Of a DNA stretch of 64,000 bases, positions 41,360 through 52,631 are shown one piece after another. Within the stretch, counting starts at the first letter, position 1, and each line of letters opens with the position of its first letter. The DNA is from Tyto alba (lineage: Eukaryota; Chordata; Aves; Strigiformes; Tytonidae), in NCBI RefSeq assembly GCF_018691265.1, contig NW_024881322.1, positions 7,750,001 to 7,814,000 of the forward strand, written 5' to 3'. The position numbers and the translations under genes are program-made. Below the pieces are notes generated by a model, which saw only the letters and a program-made list of their open reading frames with translations, did not search any database and was not told the origin of the DNA.

Positions 41360-44300
41360 ATTTTCCTATCCTTCTTTATACAAATGATGGGCCATTTTTT
41401 CTCCACATACAGCAAAGCACTTAATAAAGAACAGGCACTAAAAATCCTAGACAGGCCTTAAGAAATCTTAGCGTTTCGTTCACGTAAAAGCAGTGCTAAT
41501 GTGGGCTGGGGATTCTAGGTGTCAAGCTACCTTCTAATCTTAACTCATCTAGTGGGCTTCTGAACGTTAAAGAGTAGAAAACAATATTTAAATTAGCATA
41601 AGGTTAACAGTATAAGTATTAGGTTTGCAAAACATATGTAAAAACTGCAAACATTACATGCTCTGCTTAGACTTGGGAATGCTAACAGGAAAAAACAGGT
41701 CCAAAAAAACCTTTAGAAGTAAGAATCAAAAGTAGGAATCTGACTGTATGGGCTGTATATACAGAGTGCATGAATGGGGTCCTGGTATTTAGTTCACTTC
41801 ATGCAAATTCTTTTTCACAACTTCAAGCTGAATTAAAAAAAAAAAAAAAAAGTGGAATTTGACTACTGAAGCAACCCTGTTCTTCTCAGGTAGGACAAAA
41901 TGACAAGAGACAATGACAGGTCACCTCACCATCCCTGTGGGTCTGCATAGCTAGAAGCAAACTTGCCTTGAATTCCAGAATATAACTTGGCATTGTTGAG
42001 TTTATTTATGGCAACAGACTCTAAAATGAGCTGTACTCTTCAAAGAGTCACTCTCAACTGTTAAAAGTTGCACTCATGTAAAAAGACTTACATTGTTGAA
42101 ATATAACTACTTAACATTTGAAATACATTTTCTTTTTTTAGATATATCAGAAATTTCAAACATCCTCTATTAAGAAGCAAGATACTCCACTTTCTTAGAC
42201 AGTTTTTGTGACATCTTTTCCTATAATTTCAGCTACAAGGAGAAAATGAGTGGCAGGTTTTATAACACCAAATCCTGAAAATGAAGTGTTAATTGATATT
42301 TAGGAATTGCAGTCCAGAGCAGTCAATCGTCCTGTTAGTTTTCTAATCATTGGGAAGCAAGAGGATTTCTATCTGCTACCAATGGATTTGAATAGCATAT
42401 GTGTTATAGCTAACAACCAAGACCATTCTATGTAATTGACTTAATATCTCCATCGTCAACATGGCATTAAATATATCTGTTTGATAGTCACATTAATAAA
42501 TTAATAAAAATAGCAAAAAAAAGGACAAAAGTTAAATCATAGTAGATGATCATTAGGAAAGACTGCCAGACTTCAGAGAGAATCCACAATGCTTTACCTA
42601 TCCTGGTTTGCTTCCTTTCCAAAGAAAATTAAATTTAAAATTCCTTTAACAGGACTCAGAGCTGCAAATAGTGCTAATGAAGAATATAAGGTATCTGCAA
42701 TTGCATGAGACAGCACGGGATCGTAATAGCATCATAACTTTCTCAGCTGTACTCTATGCAATAGCCTAAAGCAGCACAATAGTCTCTCTGCTGGACTGTG
42801 AGCAGGCTTCCTCTCTGCCCTGTGCATCCCATCCCTGACAAGAGTGGCTTGCTGGGTCCAGTATCTAGTTGCTTGGACTCCCCCAGCTAAACAGCCTTTA
42901 CCATCCCCAAATCTGGTCTGAACCCTTTCTGGGTCTTGGGGCTCCCAGCCTGGCACTTGTTTCCTCTGCTCTGCTGCGCTATTGGGCTGAGAGTCTGACT
43001 TCTGACAGCAGGTTATTAGCAGCTTCACTCCTCCTAGGACCTCCCGATTTATCATCTCTTATGTTTGTTGGTGATGGAGTCCTTACCGTGTCAGTAGAGT
43101 GCAGCACACAGATTTGGGCAAAACATCACGCTCAATGTTTCGTGAAATTTCTCACACTCAATTTATCAAGCTGTTCTTATGCACCGTTGGCTTTTCTGCA
43201 GATTTTCCTCCCTGTCCCAGAATCACAAGAAGCAGCAGATTGGTGAGAGAACATAAAATATTAATTTTAAAATGCAGAGATGTCCTGCAGCTTTCACATC
43301 TTCACCACAGTCCATCATGCCCACAGGGCACAGCTGAGCGAGGTGTTGACAAAATCTATCCTCAGGGGAGGCCAGCTCCCTTCTTCGGCTCTTTCTGTAG
43401 CCAACAGAGGGAGCAGGGGTCTGACTCAGGTACCCTGCGTTGCCACAGGATGAACTTTCTCCCTTAGTGCAAAGCCTTCCTCAGCTAAAATAGGCCCCGG
43501 TAAACATTGTCCCCAGCCCCATGCCCGGCGTGGGCCCCACAGGGCCCTAGGTGGGGTTCCCACATGTGGCTCCTCCCCGGCCCAGGACAGAGACCCATAT
43601 AGTCTGGCTACCTTAGGTATAAAATGGGCACAATAAAACAGCCTGTTTGTCGTTTGCAGCACTACTTGTTTTATCACCCCAACAGCAAGCAGCTGCCACA
43701 GCTCGATTGTAAAAAAACCACTGATATGGAACAGTGTTGGGTCACCATCCACGACCGTCATTCCTGGGCTTAGGTCATTCTTGAGTGAACAAGTGATTTT
43801 CTTACATCAACAAAGTATCAGTCAAGGTATATCCTGTGCTGAAACTGCATGTCATTGGCTTGAATCTGCTTTTAGGGACAGGAAGGCATGGAACATCCTC
43901 TCCTGCCCGTCTCTAGCAAGTCATTTCAATGGGAGTGAGGAATGCTGAGTGAGCTTATCCGGTACATCTGGTACGCCTGCAAGCCGTGTAGGCAGTTTTG
44001 CTGAAAAATGTGCAGAAGAACCTTCCCCCTGTCGAAACATGTATTTTAATTTTTATTAAAGCATAATGAGTCTTGAAGGGGGAACAGAAAGGGATTTACA
44101 GAAATGCCAACTTTACATTACATCTATGAGACCTTCAGGTTTCCCACTGTACTGTAGGACAGCTAGCACGGCTGTATCTGCCTTACTTTGCAAGCTAATT
44201 GCTAGCAAGCACAGCTCCCATTTTAAATGTTACTTCACAAAGTAATGGAGAATTTTTCCAGGGAAATAAGGACTTGGGTGACCAGTTACAGTATTTCACA

Positions 44301-45540
44301 AGTCCACTTGTATTACTGAACCTAGACCAGACCCTGGGTTTCCTCAGAGATCATGCCACATCCTCTCTTCTGTTACTGGGTTGAATTTTGCCCTAGAAAT
44401 TGCTAGAGTTATTGGAGGGGGGCAGCACTGCTCTGGATGGTTGTTAGAGGCCCTCTCTGATCCAATAGTGAGAAACTGCTCTTGCTTTCCAGTCTAAATG
44501 TAATATGGTTACTTGGGGATTTTTATTCTTTTCCTTAAATAGCTCTTCTCTGTTCCTGTATTAGGCTAACCAATATGTTCTTAGAAAGAAATCAGTATCC
44601 TACCATAGCCTTTATTTTTTTGACCAAGCAGCACTTTATGTCATCTTGTCTGACATACTTTATGGTACCTCTGCACTTGTTGCAGATGAATTCATCTTTC
44701 TCAGAGAAATGTGACAGCAATTGTGTTGCAGATGTGCATTCATCCATGCCTTCTACAGTGAAACTTTCTGCTGGTAATACCTTGTCTGATGTATGCTATG
44801 AGCATGTACACCTTCTTCATGGCTTCATCCCAAGGTTGATTCACAGTCATCACAGTCATCATCTACAACACCCAGAGTTCTCTCCACCTGAGTCATCTCT
44901 GGTCTCCCTTAGAGAAGAAATTCCTCATTAACCCTGAAATGCATGCCCTGACATTCTGTTCTAATCAAACACTTCTTTCCATTTATCTCCCTGTCAGAGT
45001 CAGAAAGGTTTTAATATATGATAGTCTTCTTCCATGTTAGCGATGTCCCTTCATCTTCAGATTTCAAGAGCATGCTGACTTCATATGCTAACGTACTTAA
45101 TGAAAATATTACCAGCACTGGTGCTAAAATTGGCCCTCGAGGAATTCACACTAACTTGCTTCTTGACTCTTTTTTTCTCTCTCTTCCTCTGCCCTTCCCC
45201 ATCAGTCAGTTCTTCCCCACCTTTTGTGTCCTCTGTTAACCTCCATCTTCTTTTGCTTCATTAGTATTTTCCCATTTAGGAGTGTATCAAGTACTTTGCT
45301 ACGGTTCAAATGAGATTTACCACATTTTCTATTTTGGAAAATCCATTATCTTATTTAAGGAAAGCTATCAGATTATTCTGGCACCATGTTCCCTTGGTAA
45401 ACCCAGGCTCCTTTCATTTTGTTTTCTGTTTAACTAGAAAGAATAATTTAATCATTCTTTCTCCTTTGGTAATTACATTGTGTGTAGAAATACAGAAAAA
45501 AAAAAATTGAGGTAGAACACATCTACTTCTATCTGGGGCA
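41360..45540. other. Gene-free flank, segment 7
   Basis: No gene is recognised. It holds a 17-A homopolymer (41835-41851). The stretch near 42730-43770 is GC-richer and has open frames of 107-125 codons on both strands with no motif or supporting splice structure. A short repeat of cacagtcat occurs at 44842-44859. Confidence 0.55.
41835..41851. repeat. Poly-A tract (A17)
   Basis: Seventeen uninterrupted A residues. No LINE or processed transcript sequence is recognised upstream, so it is called a simple homopolymer. Confidence 0.85.
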
Positions 45541-45660
45541 TATTTATATGTATGTAGATATAAAACATGCATATATGTATGTGTATGTGCATATGTTTGT
45601 TATGTGTTTATATAGATATACACAGATAACATATATACATACATTTAAATATGCATATAC
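45541..45660. repeat. Degenerate TATG/TA-rich tract
   Basis: About 120 bp consists mainly of interleaved tatg, tgta and tata words, with many small mismatches. It looks like an old, eroded (ATGT)n/(AT)n microsatellite. Confidence 0.75.
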
Positions 45661-48600
45661 AACATCTTCCAAGCTGCACTGAGCTTTTTAGTAAATATTA
45701 GCATTTTAACTTTTTCCATACAATAAGGATCAATTAATGCTCATTAATTTTAAAACTTGCAGATATTTTCCTCCTACTCTACTCCAGTTCTTCTGGAGCC
45801 AGCTGACAGCCAGCTGACAGCCAACGAGACAAACCCAGTATGCAGGATGATTTTACCCAGCCTTCAAACTGTTTTCTGCTGTCAGATATCATTACAGAGT
45901 TTAAGTGCAATCTAGTTGTTGGATAATTGCAATGATGAAGTTTGGCCATCAGTGTAAAAAGCTGGTTTCATAGTCACAGTGATCAGAAAATGTACATTCA
46001 CCACCTTTTTTAAACACGAGGTTCTTAACAAAAGAAACACCAACACATGACAAGGGTTTAATTAATGGGTGTTTATCTTACTCATTCTTGTCTGACATGG
46101 TAGCACACACTTTTGTAACACAAAAATTTATTGTGAAAGAAGGTGGAGAAAGAGGAGCACAGCACCTCTCTATAAGGTGGCTGTCCAGATGGATGATCTT
46201 CTCCCCCACGTATGTATAGAGGGCATTTACCATATCAGCTTGGCAGCCTCGCTGACGGCTTCCAGCAGCTGGAATCGCCTGCCTCTTGGCACACAACTGA
46301 CTTGCCATCTCAAATGAGAGGCTTCAAGAAAGAGAGGAAAATGAAAACCCAAGTTTCCAAAATTTGCATTCCTAGCTGTAATAAGGAGAATAAATGCATT
46401 ATTCCAAGATGCATTTGAGTTGAGGGTAGCTTAATGACAATATGGTATCGCCATAACCAGAGTCCACCAGCTTGTGAGGATTGGGCTCTTATCCCTGTGA
46501 TTGTAAATTCAAAACTTTGAGCCATTTTACAAACAGCTTTTTTTCCAGATTAAAAGCAAGAAATGTAGAGCTTTGAGTGCTGCAAAGGGGTAATTTTGCT
46601 CACCACTGTATGTAACTAGTTCCAAATCACAGCAAAACTGTGCTAGTGAATTAGAAGATGGCCAAGATGAAAATACAGCACAGATTACTTTGCTTGAAAA
46701 CTGGACTGAAAGGCAGAAAAGTGAAGGTGCATTGATTTTGATAACTTCTCCCCATCTACACACACACACCTACTCACAAACTTTAGTCTGAATCAGTAAG
46801 AAACTGCTAGCTGTCAGACACTGGTCTGATACCTTTGTGTGGAACATCGAGGATGTGCATTTTGGGTTAAATGCACCCCTCTCAAACACCCAACACAATA
46901 CAGGTACTACACAAAATGCCCTCAGAATAAGGCTCACCGAGCACTCAAAATAGGCTCAGCCCCATGTCCCAGCTCCAGGCTCAGGGGCCAACATCAGCCT
47001 GCTAAAGCAGCGCTGATAAATATGATTGCACCAAGTCTGGATCTTGCACATTTTCAAAATCCTTCCGTATCATTCAGTGGTTTAATGAGCGGCACAGGGA
47101 CAGGCACAGGTTCATGGATTTTCCAACCAGACAGGGTCATTCTGGTCACTGAGCACAGACCCCTGGATGGTGGGGGGGAGGTTGCTGACTTCTTACTTAG
47201 CTGATCTCTTCTTCCGTTGACGCATTGTGCAAGTTCTTAATTTTGCAAAACCAAGGAATGACAAACCTGTGTTGGCTTGGATGACAAGAACCTCCTCTGC
47301 CATCAAGGCCTGTCCCCGGCTGGAGCGGGCGTCAACCGTATCATACAATACCTGTTAGGAGCAGGTTAAGCTCCATCCCTAGCAATGTGACCAGTCTTGC
47401 CCAAATCCCTTCTATCCCAAAAATATAACTCCGCCTCTTCTACCTGTTTCAAGAGCTTATTCTTCCATTACCACAGTATTTGAGTGCTTGTAAAATAAAA
47501 TCTTTTGCAAAAATGAAGCTTCTGTTGATCTTCATGGGGTCACACAGAATTCTTACCTTTGAGATCTAGGCTCAGATGGTGGACATGGCTTTGAGAGGTT
47601 ATTTTTTTTAATTTAGTCAATTAATCTATTGCTTTTTTATATTCTCATGTGCTATTCACATCCCAGCAATCCAATCATCTGCATTTTTTAATCTGACCCT
47701 GTGTTTTAAAGCAAAAACACTAAATACATATATACGTAAACAAAGGCAAAATGAAACTTGGAAGCAAAAGCCCCTTTCAAGGAGTTTAAAGGAAAAAAAC
47801 AAGCAAACTCTTTCATTATACGAAATGGGGCTGGGATTTGAAGTATGCAAGCAATAAAAATTATTTTGTATTCCAAATGCTGGGGTTTAATCCTTTTTTT
47901 GTAGGAGGCTGGAAAAATACTAGTCATGTTGTTGATGTAGGAGCAAAAGAGCAATGCCAGGAAACACAAGCATCAATTCTGGTAACTATCAGCAAAGGCA
48001 AAATTATACTTGTATGGACATCTGGGAAGCATGTCTATTTAAGTGACAGACAACTGGGACACTTTGCATGTTTCCCAAACAGGAACTAATGAATTAACTA
48101 ACTACTTAATCATCTCCAGGCTTTGTGTTGATTAACAAAAATGCTAACAAACAAGTTAGTGTAAAGTCTAAAAAGGAAAATAGGGGAATATCAGCCTTCC
48201 GGAAAATAGTTTAGTACCAAGGTTATTATTAAGGCAAATACAAATGTCATTATATCATTAATTTCCCATAATGAAAAGAGACTGAGCAAACAGCCCAGAT
48301 TAACAAGCAAAGCCGACACAGAGAGGGTGGGGATCATAGGAGAGAGGGGTAGGTCCCCTGTTTGGAGAAGTCTGAGAACCTCTTGTATTCGTCCTGCTAC
48401 AATACACTCCATCATTGTTGGGCTTCATAGTTTGATAGTCTGTCTTAAGTCCCTGGCACATCGGGGCACTCTTGAAGGTAGAAATTAAAAGAACAAAGCA
48501 GAGGCATAGTAGCCTCTAAGCTCTCTGTGATTTTCAGCAGTATCTCAAACTCCGTCTCATTTAAAAAGAGCATAATTGGCCCTGGTCATTTTCTCTTACT

Positions 48601-51600
48601 TGTCTACTGTTTGCCATACATACAGGAGGTGAATTACCTTCCTTTCACAACCCGGCCAAACTTCCACCCATCCGATCATGCAGACAGGGCACAGCATACA
48701 GAAAAATCTGACCTCCCATTGCTGGAGGAGGAAGACATCTCAGAGAGGTTAGTCGACTTGGATGGGACCACAGAAAAAAGTCACTATCAGATTTTGGAGG
48801 AAAGCTTTGGTGTGCTTTTGGTTGTCCTCCTCACACCATGGCACAATCATTCGTTGCCATTTCTGGGACTGACTGCTGACATGGGATCTCAGTGTTGTTA
48901 AAATGGTGATGCCAAACAATTAGTGCTTTATAGACAGGCAACTCACTACTACTCTTACCATGAATAAGCCAATAAACAATCCAAATGCAAAATAACAGTG
49001 TATATCTGCATTGGTTTTGATCTTCATGGATTGGCATACTACCCAAAACACCTGTGTTCTTCTTTCCTTCTGAATATGCTTCCGGTTGGTCTGTTTTTCT
49101 AGTTTTGATTTCTGTTTACAGATAATCTTTCATCTTGTTTAGCTTCATCTGATAATGGCTGCCCTCCTCACTATTAGAATCCAGACAGCAAAATAAGCTC
49201 CAATAAAATCAATGGGAAAGTGACACAAGAGTTCAGTATATTCTCAGAGTAAGTTCCCAATAGTATCTTGACAGATGTCATTTACATGTCCTGAAATAAC
49301 ACACAATTTAAACTTGTGTCAAATGTGCTTGGCTTGTTTTTGTTAGCAGCTAATCAAAATTGTACCAGCAAGTCCTCCCAGAAGAAAATAAGGATTAATA
49401 GAAAAAGATATTCTTTGTTTTTTAATTTTTCTCCAGTTTATTTTTTGGACATAGTGGGTGCAAAGTGTCACCTATAGCCAAAACCTGGCACAATACTGTG
49501 CCTCTATGTGTTTATAAACCCCTCTGGCAGTACCTGTTTCAACGGTATCCCAAGCTATGTCTGACTTTAACCAAGCCCTGTTTGGGTTGCTGCACAATAT
49601 GGTGAACAGAGAAGTGCTTGTGGCTCTGCATGAGCCCAAACCCACGTGCTCCTGAGGTATGGCACGTCTGCATTTGTGTATAGCATCCATCTAACCTCCT
49701 TGGAAGCATTAAAGATTGTGATTAATTTAGTTTTAATCTAATCAGATTATCCTCAGGTTCAAGCAAATGAAATACATAAGTAGATTGTCAGGATGAGAAA
49801 GCAATATTTTCATGAAATGAACGGATTAAAAACATAAGACAAAGGTCTGACTGCTCAATCAGCTATAATCTAGATGGCAGGCCTTGAGAAATATAGGTCA
49901 ATATGTTTAATGTTAGATTCTTCAACAGTCCGGAGATTTAAATGTATTTTAAAAATCATAATTCTAAATTTGAGGCAGTGGTTGAACTTCTGAAATGTTT
50001 TCAAGACAACATAAAATAATCTTCTCATTATTTTGCTACCTCCACTTACTCTGAGCTCTGCTGTGTTGTCCCCAGTTGAGGTGAAGCGCACTACACATAC
50101 AGAGCAAAGAAGTTTTCATTTGCAAGCAAGGACGGCCAGCTCTTCCACATCAGGTCTCTTCTCTTTAGAAGCAGGAACCTCTCAGGTTCCTGAGCTGAAT
50201 CCAACCGGGATCATGAATGAGTTGTGAGCTGCACAGCCCACCATACAAATGAAAATTGAATTCAAGGAGGGTTCACCTTACTAGGCCAGGTGGGGGTTGG
50301 ATACCCTGCCCGCAGTAACCCTTGCAGAGCACAGGGAGCGAGCAGGGGCACAAGCCCTCAGATGGCTCCAGGTGAATCAGGAGAGTGCTGGGGCCAGGAC
50401 CAGTGTGAGGGAAACCATCTTTCGAGGTGAAAATATGTCCCAGCTGCTCACAAGCTCTTGTTTATCCTGGGGAAGGGTCTCAGCCAAGGCCTGCACTTGC
50501 CTGTCCCCCCACAACACAAAATAACCCAGCCTCCCCCAGCCCAAGAACTCGCATGGTAGCTCAGAGAGAGATTTGGGATGGGAAGGTCTGTTAGACCAAA
50601 GTCACCATCACTCACTGAAAGGGAGATCAAAAGGAAAACAAAATTATGCACACAGTCCTGGTGAAACTGTACTAGTTTATAAACAGTGTAAGCATAAGAG
50701 CCGCTTTCAGTTCATTTTTGTGGTGAAAAGGTTTTAATTTAAGCATACTTGACAGGTACACACAACCAAACATAAAGCTTATATTCAGTAAATACTTATT
50801 TTTAGTCATGTAAGAAGCCCCAATCTCTAGAGTACAAAAAGGTTCACTTTACTGTAGCCATTGCATTGCATGAACAGAATGTGTTGGTTTAAACACAACA
50901 GTGATGAAAAAGGTTTAAAAATGAAAAGAACCAAGTTGCCAGCAGCAAAAGGACACAATCCGCAGGAAAAAAAAATAATGTATTTATTGTTCCTTGGCGG
51001 CTACTAGAAGCTACTTGTGGTAATTAAAACCAACTCTGAACTGTACAGTGTTGACAGCAGGGTAAGATGTTTTCCAGCCAGAGGTAGAATCAATTGCACT
51101 GCTCTAGATTGTCTTTATGGACTTTTATTTTTGTATGGTTTTATGTTTTTTTCTTTTTTCTCATTAGTCAAAAAGACATCACAAAACAACAATTGGCTTT
51201 ATGTCAGCATCAGCCTCTCAAAAAAAAAATTAATTACAAAATGGGAATTATTGAAGAAAAAATGATACTGAAATCTAGCCCTAAACTATATGGTCCCTTT
51301 ACAGAGTATCCGTGTATGCTATTGAAGTAAATAATATTAATCAAATACTGAGCAATTTATAGAGAGATTCAATCCCAGTTAATTTAATCTCTGTATTTAC
51401 CATTGATCTTCTAGGTTTGAATGTTAAATATCTGAAATAGAGACATAGTGACAAATTCAGCCTCACCTTGCCCAGCCCAAGATCCTTCAGACCCTTGGGA
51501 GTGCTCTTACGTGTTCCTCAGGCGACAACCTTGCTTTTATCCTCCATCCTCCTCACCAAACACCTACAGAAACGCCTGCAGGACTGAGGGGCTGAGGACT

Positions 51601-51849
51601 TCAGAGCTACCAGGCTGCCTTTCCCAAGGCAAAGACTGTGATCTTGTTAAGCCCTTGTAATGTATAAATGCAGTGCACGTTCTCTGAGGTGGGGTCCAGT
51701 TTGGTCTTCTAAAATATATACCTGTACCTAAAAGCTATTAATGAAAACGGCTGCTACCTACCTCTAGTAAGTTAGTAACTGCCTATCACTGTTGAAAATC
51801 AACTTTTAGCCCTACGTTTTTCAGGGCAAGTTTCCAATGCAGCCTCTCA
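45661..51849. other. Gene-free flank, segment 8, up to the CpG island
   Basis: The last 6 kb before the LARS2 promoter. No gene, transcript structure or transposable element is recognised. It contains an 11-bp tandem duplication (45798-45823) and several A-runs. If the CpG island also fires leftwards, any divergent transcript would fall here, but nothing in the sequence shows one. Confidence 0.5.
45798..45823. repeat. 11-bp tandem repeat, 2.4 copies
   Basis: The unit gccagctgaca occurs at 45798-45808 and 45809-45819, followed by a partial gcca. All copies are identical. Confidence 0.85.
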
Positions 51850-52049
51850 GGGGATCCCGCCTAACCCGGGTGGCCTTCGGAAAGGCTGCCGTGCCAGACG
51901 GCCACGCTCCCCGCCCGTTCTGCCCACGGTGAGACTCGGCGCTTAGAAACCCGGGAGATTTCGGGCAAATTTTTCCGCCTCCGGCACCGTTCGACTGGGG
52001 CTGAAGGGCCGGGCTGGCGGCGGCCCCTCAGCGCTGCCCCCGCCCCCGC

Positions 52050-52070
52050 GGGGGGGTGGGGAGGGGGCGG
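52050..52070 (+). promoter_or_regulatory. G-quadruplex-capable GC-box block
   Basis: Runs of 7, 4 and 5 G, separated by single bases, are followed by CGG. The first run can supply two tetrad strands, so four G3 tracts with short loops exist. The same bases contain a gggcgg core that Sp1/KLF-type factors bind. Folding and binding are inferred. Confidence 0.6.
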
Positions 52071-52078
52071 TGCCGCGC

Positions 52079-52118
52079 GGCGCGTGCGCGGGAGGGGGGC
52101 CAAGCCCGCACATGCGCC
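52079..52118 (+). promoter_or_regulatory. Two imperfect NRF1-like sites
   Basis: GGCGCGTGCGCG (52079-52090) and CGCACATGCGCC (52107-52118) each match 10 of 12 positions of the NRF1 consensus YGCGCAYGCGCR. NRF1 commonly controls nuclear genes for mitochondrial functions, which suits LARS2. GC-rich islands produce such near-matches by chance, so binding is only suggested. Confidence 0.45.
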
Positions 52119-52148
52119 GTGCTGCCCGCCTGCCGCGGAAACGAGACC

Positions 52149-52159
52149 AAGATGGCGGC
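52149..52159 (+). promoter_or_regulatory. YY1 element, AAGATGGCGGC
   Basis: A full match to the YY1 core AAnATGGCGGC on the + strand. In many TATA-less promoters it lies just downstream of the start site and fixes both position and direction. Its orientation agrees with + strand LARS2 transcription. Confidence 0.7.
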
Positions 52160-52184
52160 GCCCAGGGCCAGGAGCGGGAGCTGA
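52152..52184 (+). CDS. Candidate upstream ORF in the LARS2 leader (10 codons)
   Basis: The ATG within the YY1 element opens a reading frame MAAPRARSGS followed by TGA at 52182-52184. It is in the leader whichever donor is used, provided transcription begins upstream of 52152. An A at -3 and G at +4 give a good initiation context, so it could limit translation of the main frame. It may not be translated at all, because YY1-positioned start sites often lie only a few bases upstream and very short leaders escape scanning. Confidence 0.35.
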   Translation: MAAPRARSGS

Positions 52185-52631
52185 GGGTGCGTGAGTTAAC
52201 GGTTGCGGGCTCGAGCGCCGGGCTCGCCTCCAGCCAGGCCAACGAGCGCCGGGCTCTGCTCCTCCTCACGCTCACCCTCGGGCGGCCGTTGCCCCCGGTA
52301 CCTGCCGCCGCCCGCCACTCCCCCCCCCCCGCGCATCCCCTCGCCCGCTCCGTCAGTCTCGCTGTTGCTGCCGCCGCCGCCCCGCCACTGCCGGCTCCGC
52401 CAGCGGCCCCTGTGCCCCCCCCCGCCCTTCTCCCGCACTGCTCTCCCGCTCGTCCTTGCCCGCCGAGGGAGCTCCTTGCTCCTGTGCTTGCTTCTCCCCC
52501 AGCGGGCCACCACTACGGGGCTTTTGCTAGTAAAACTGCAGCGGGAACAATGTAGTGAGATTTTGGGGGTTTTAATACAAATTTGAATCGCAGGGAAGGG
52601 AAGGAAGTTGCCGGCCTGCCTCACTTGCAGG

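Larger units (their letters stand above)
51850..52550 (+). promoter_or_regulatory. LARS2: CpG-island promoter of LARS2
   Basis: This is the only dense CpG cluster in the window: GC content rises abruptly, with many CG dinucleotides, within otherwise AT-rich DNA. It lies about 2.3 kb before the first coding exon of LARS2 on the same strand. In order it carries a G-run block with a GC box (52050-52070), two near-matches to the NRF1 palindrome (52079-52090 and 52107-52118) and a YY1-type element (52149-52159). This is the usual TATA-less promoter style of housekeeping nuclear genes for mitochondrial proteins. Transcription probably starts just before the YY1 site, about 52100-52150. The long proline/arginine-rich open frames on both strands are composition artefacts. 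Confidence 0.88.
52130..52631 (+). other. LARS2: Candidate LARS2 exon 1 (5' UTR), two possible donors
   Basis: The coding start lies in exon 2 behind a clear acceptor, so an upstream leader exon is needed and should come from the CpG island. Two donors fit. A short version would end near 52186 (G|GTGCGT, or a competing GTGAGT at 52191). A long version would end at 52631, in cttgcagg|gtgagtg, the strongest donor consensus seen here. The long form would give a leader of about 500 nt with several upstream AUGs in a GC-rich context, so the short form seems more economical. The 5' end is an estimate. Confidence 0.5.

Noticed and set aside
43426..43761. 111-codon minus-strand frame in a GC-richer patch
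   Set aside because: No domain motif, no flanking splice structure, and overlapping open frames on the other strand point to a compositional effect.
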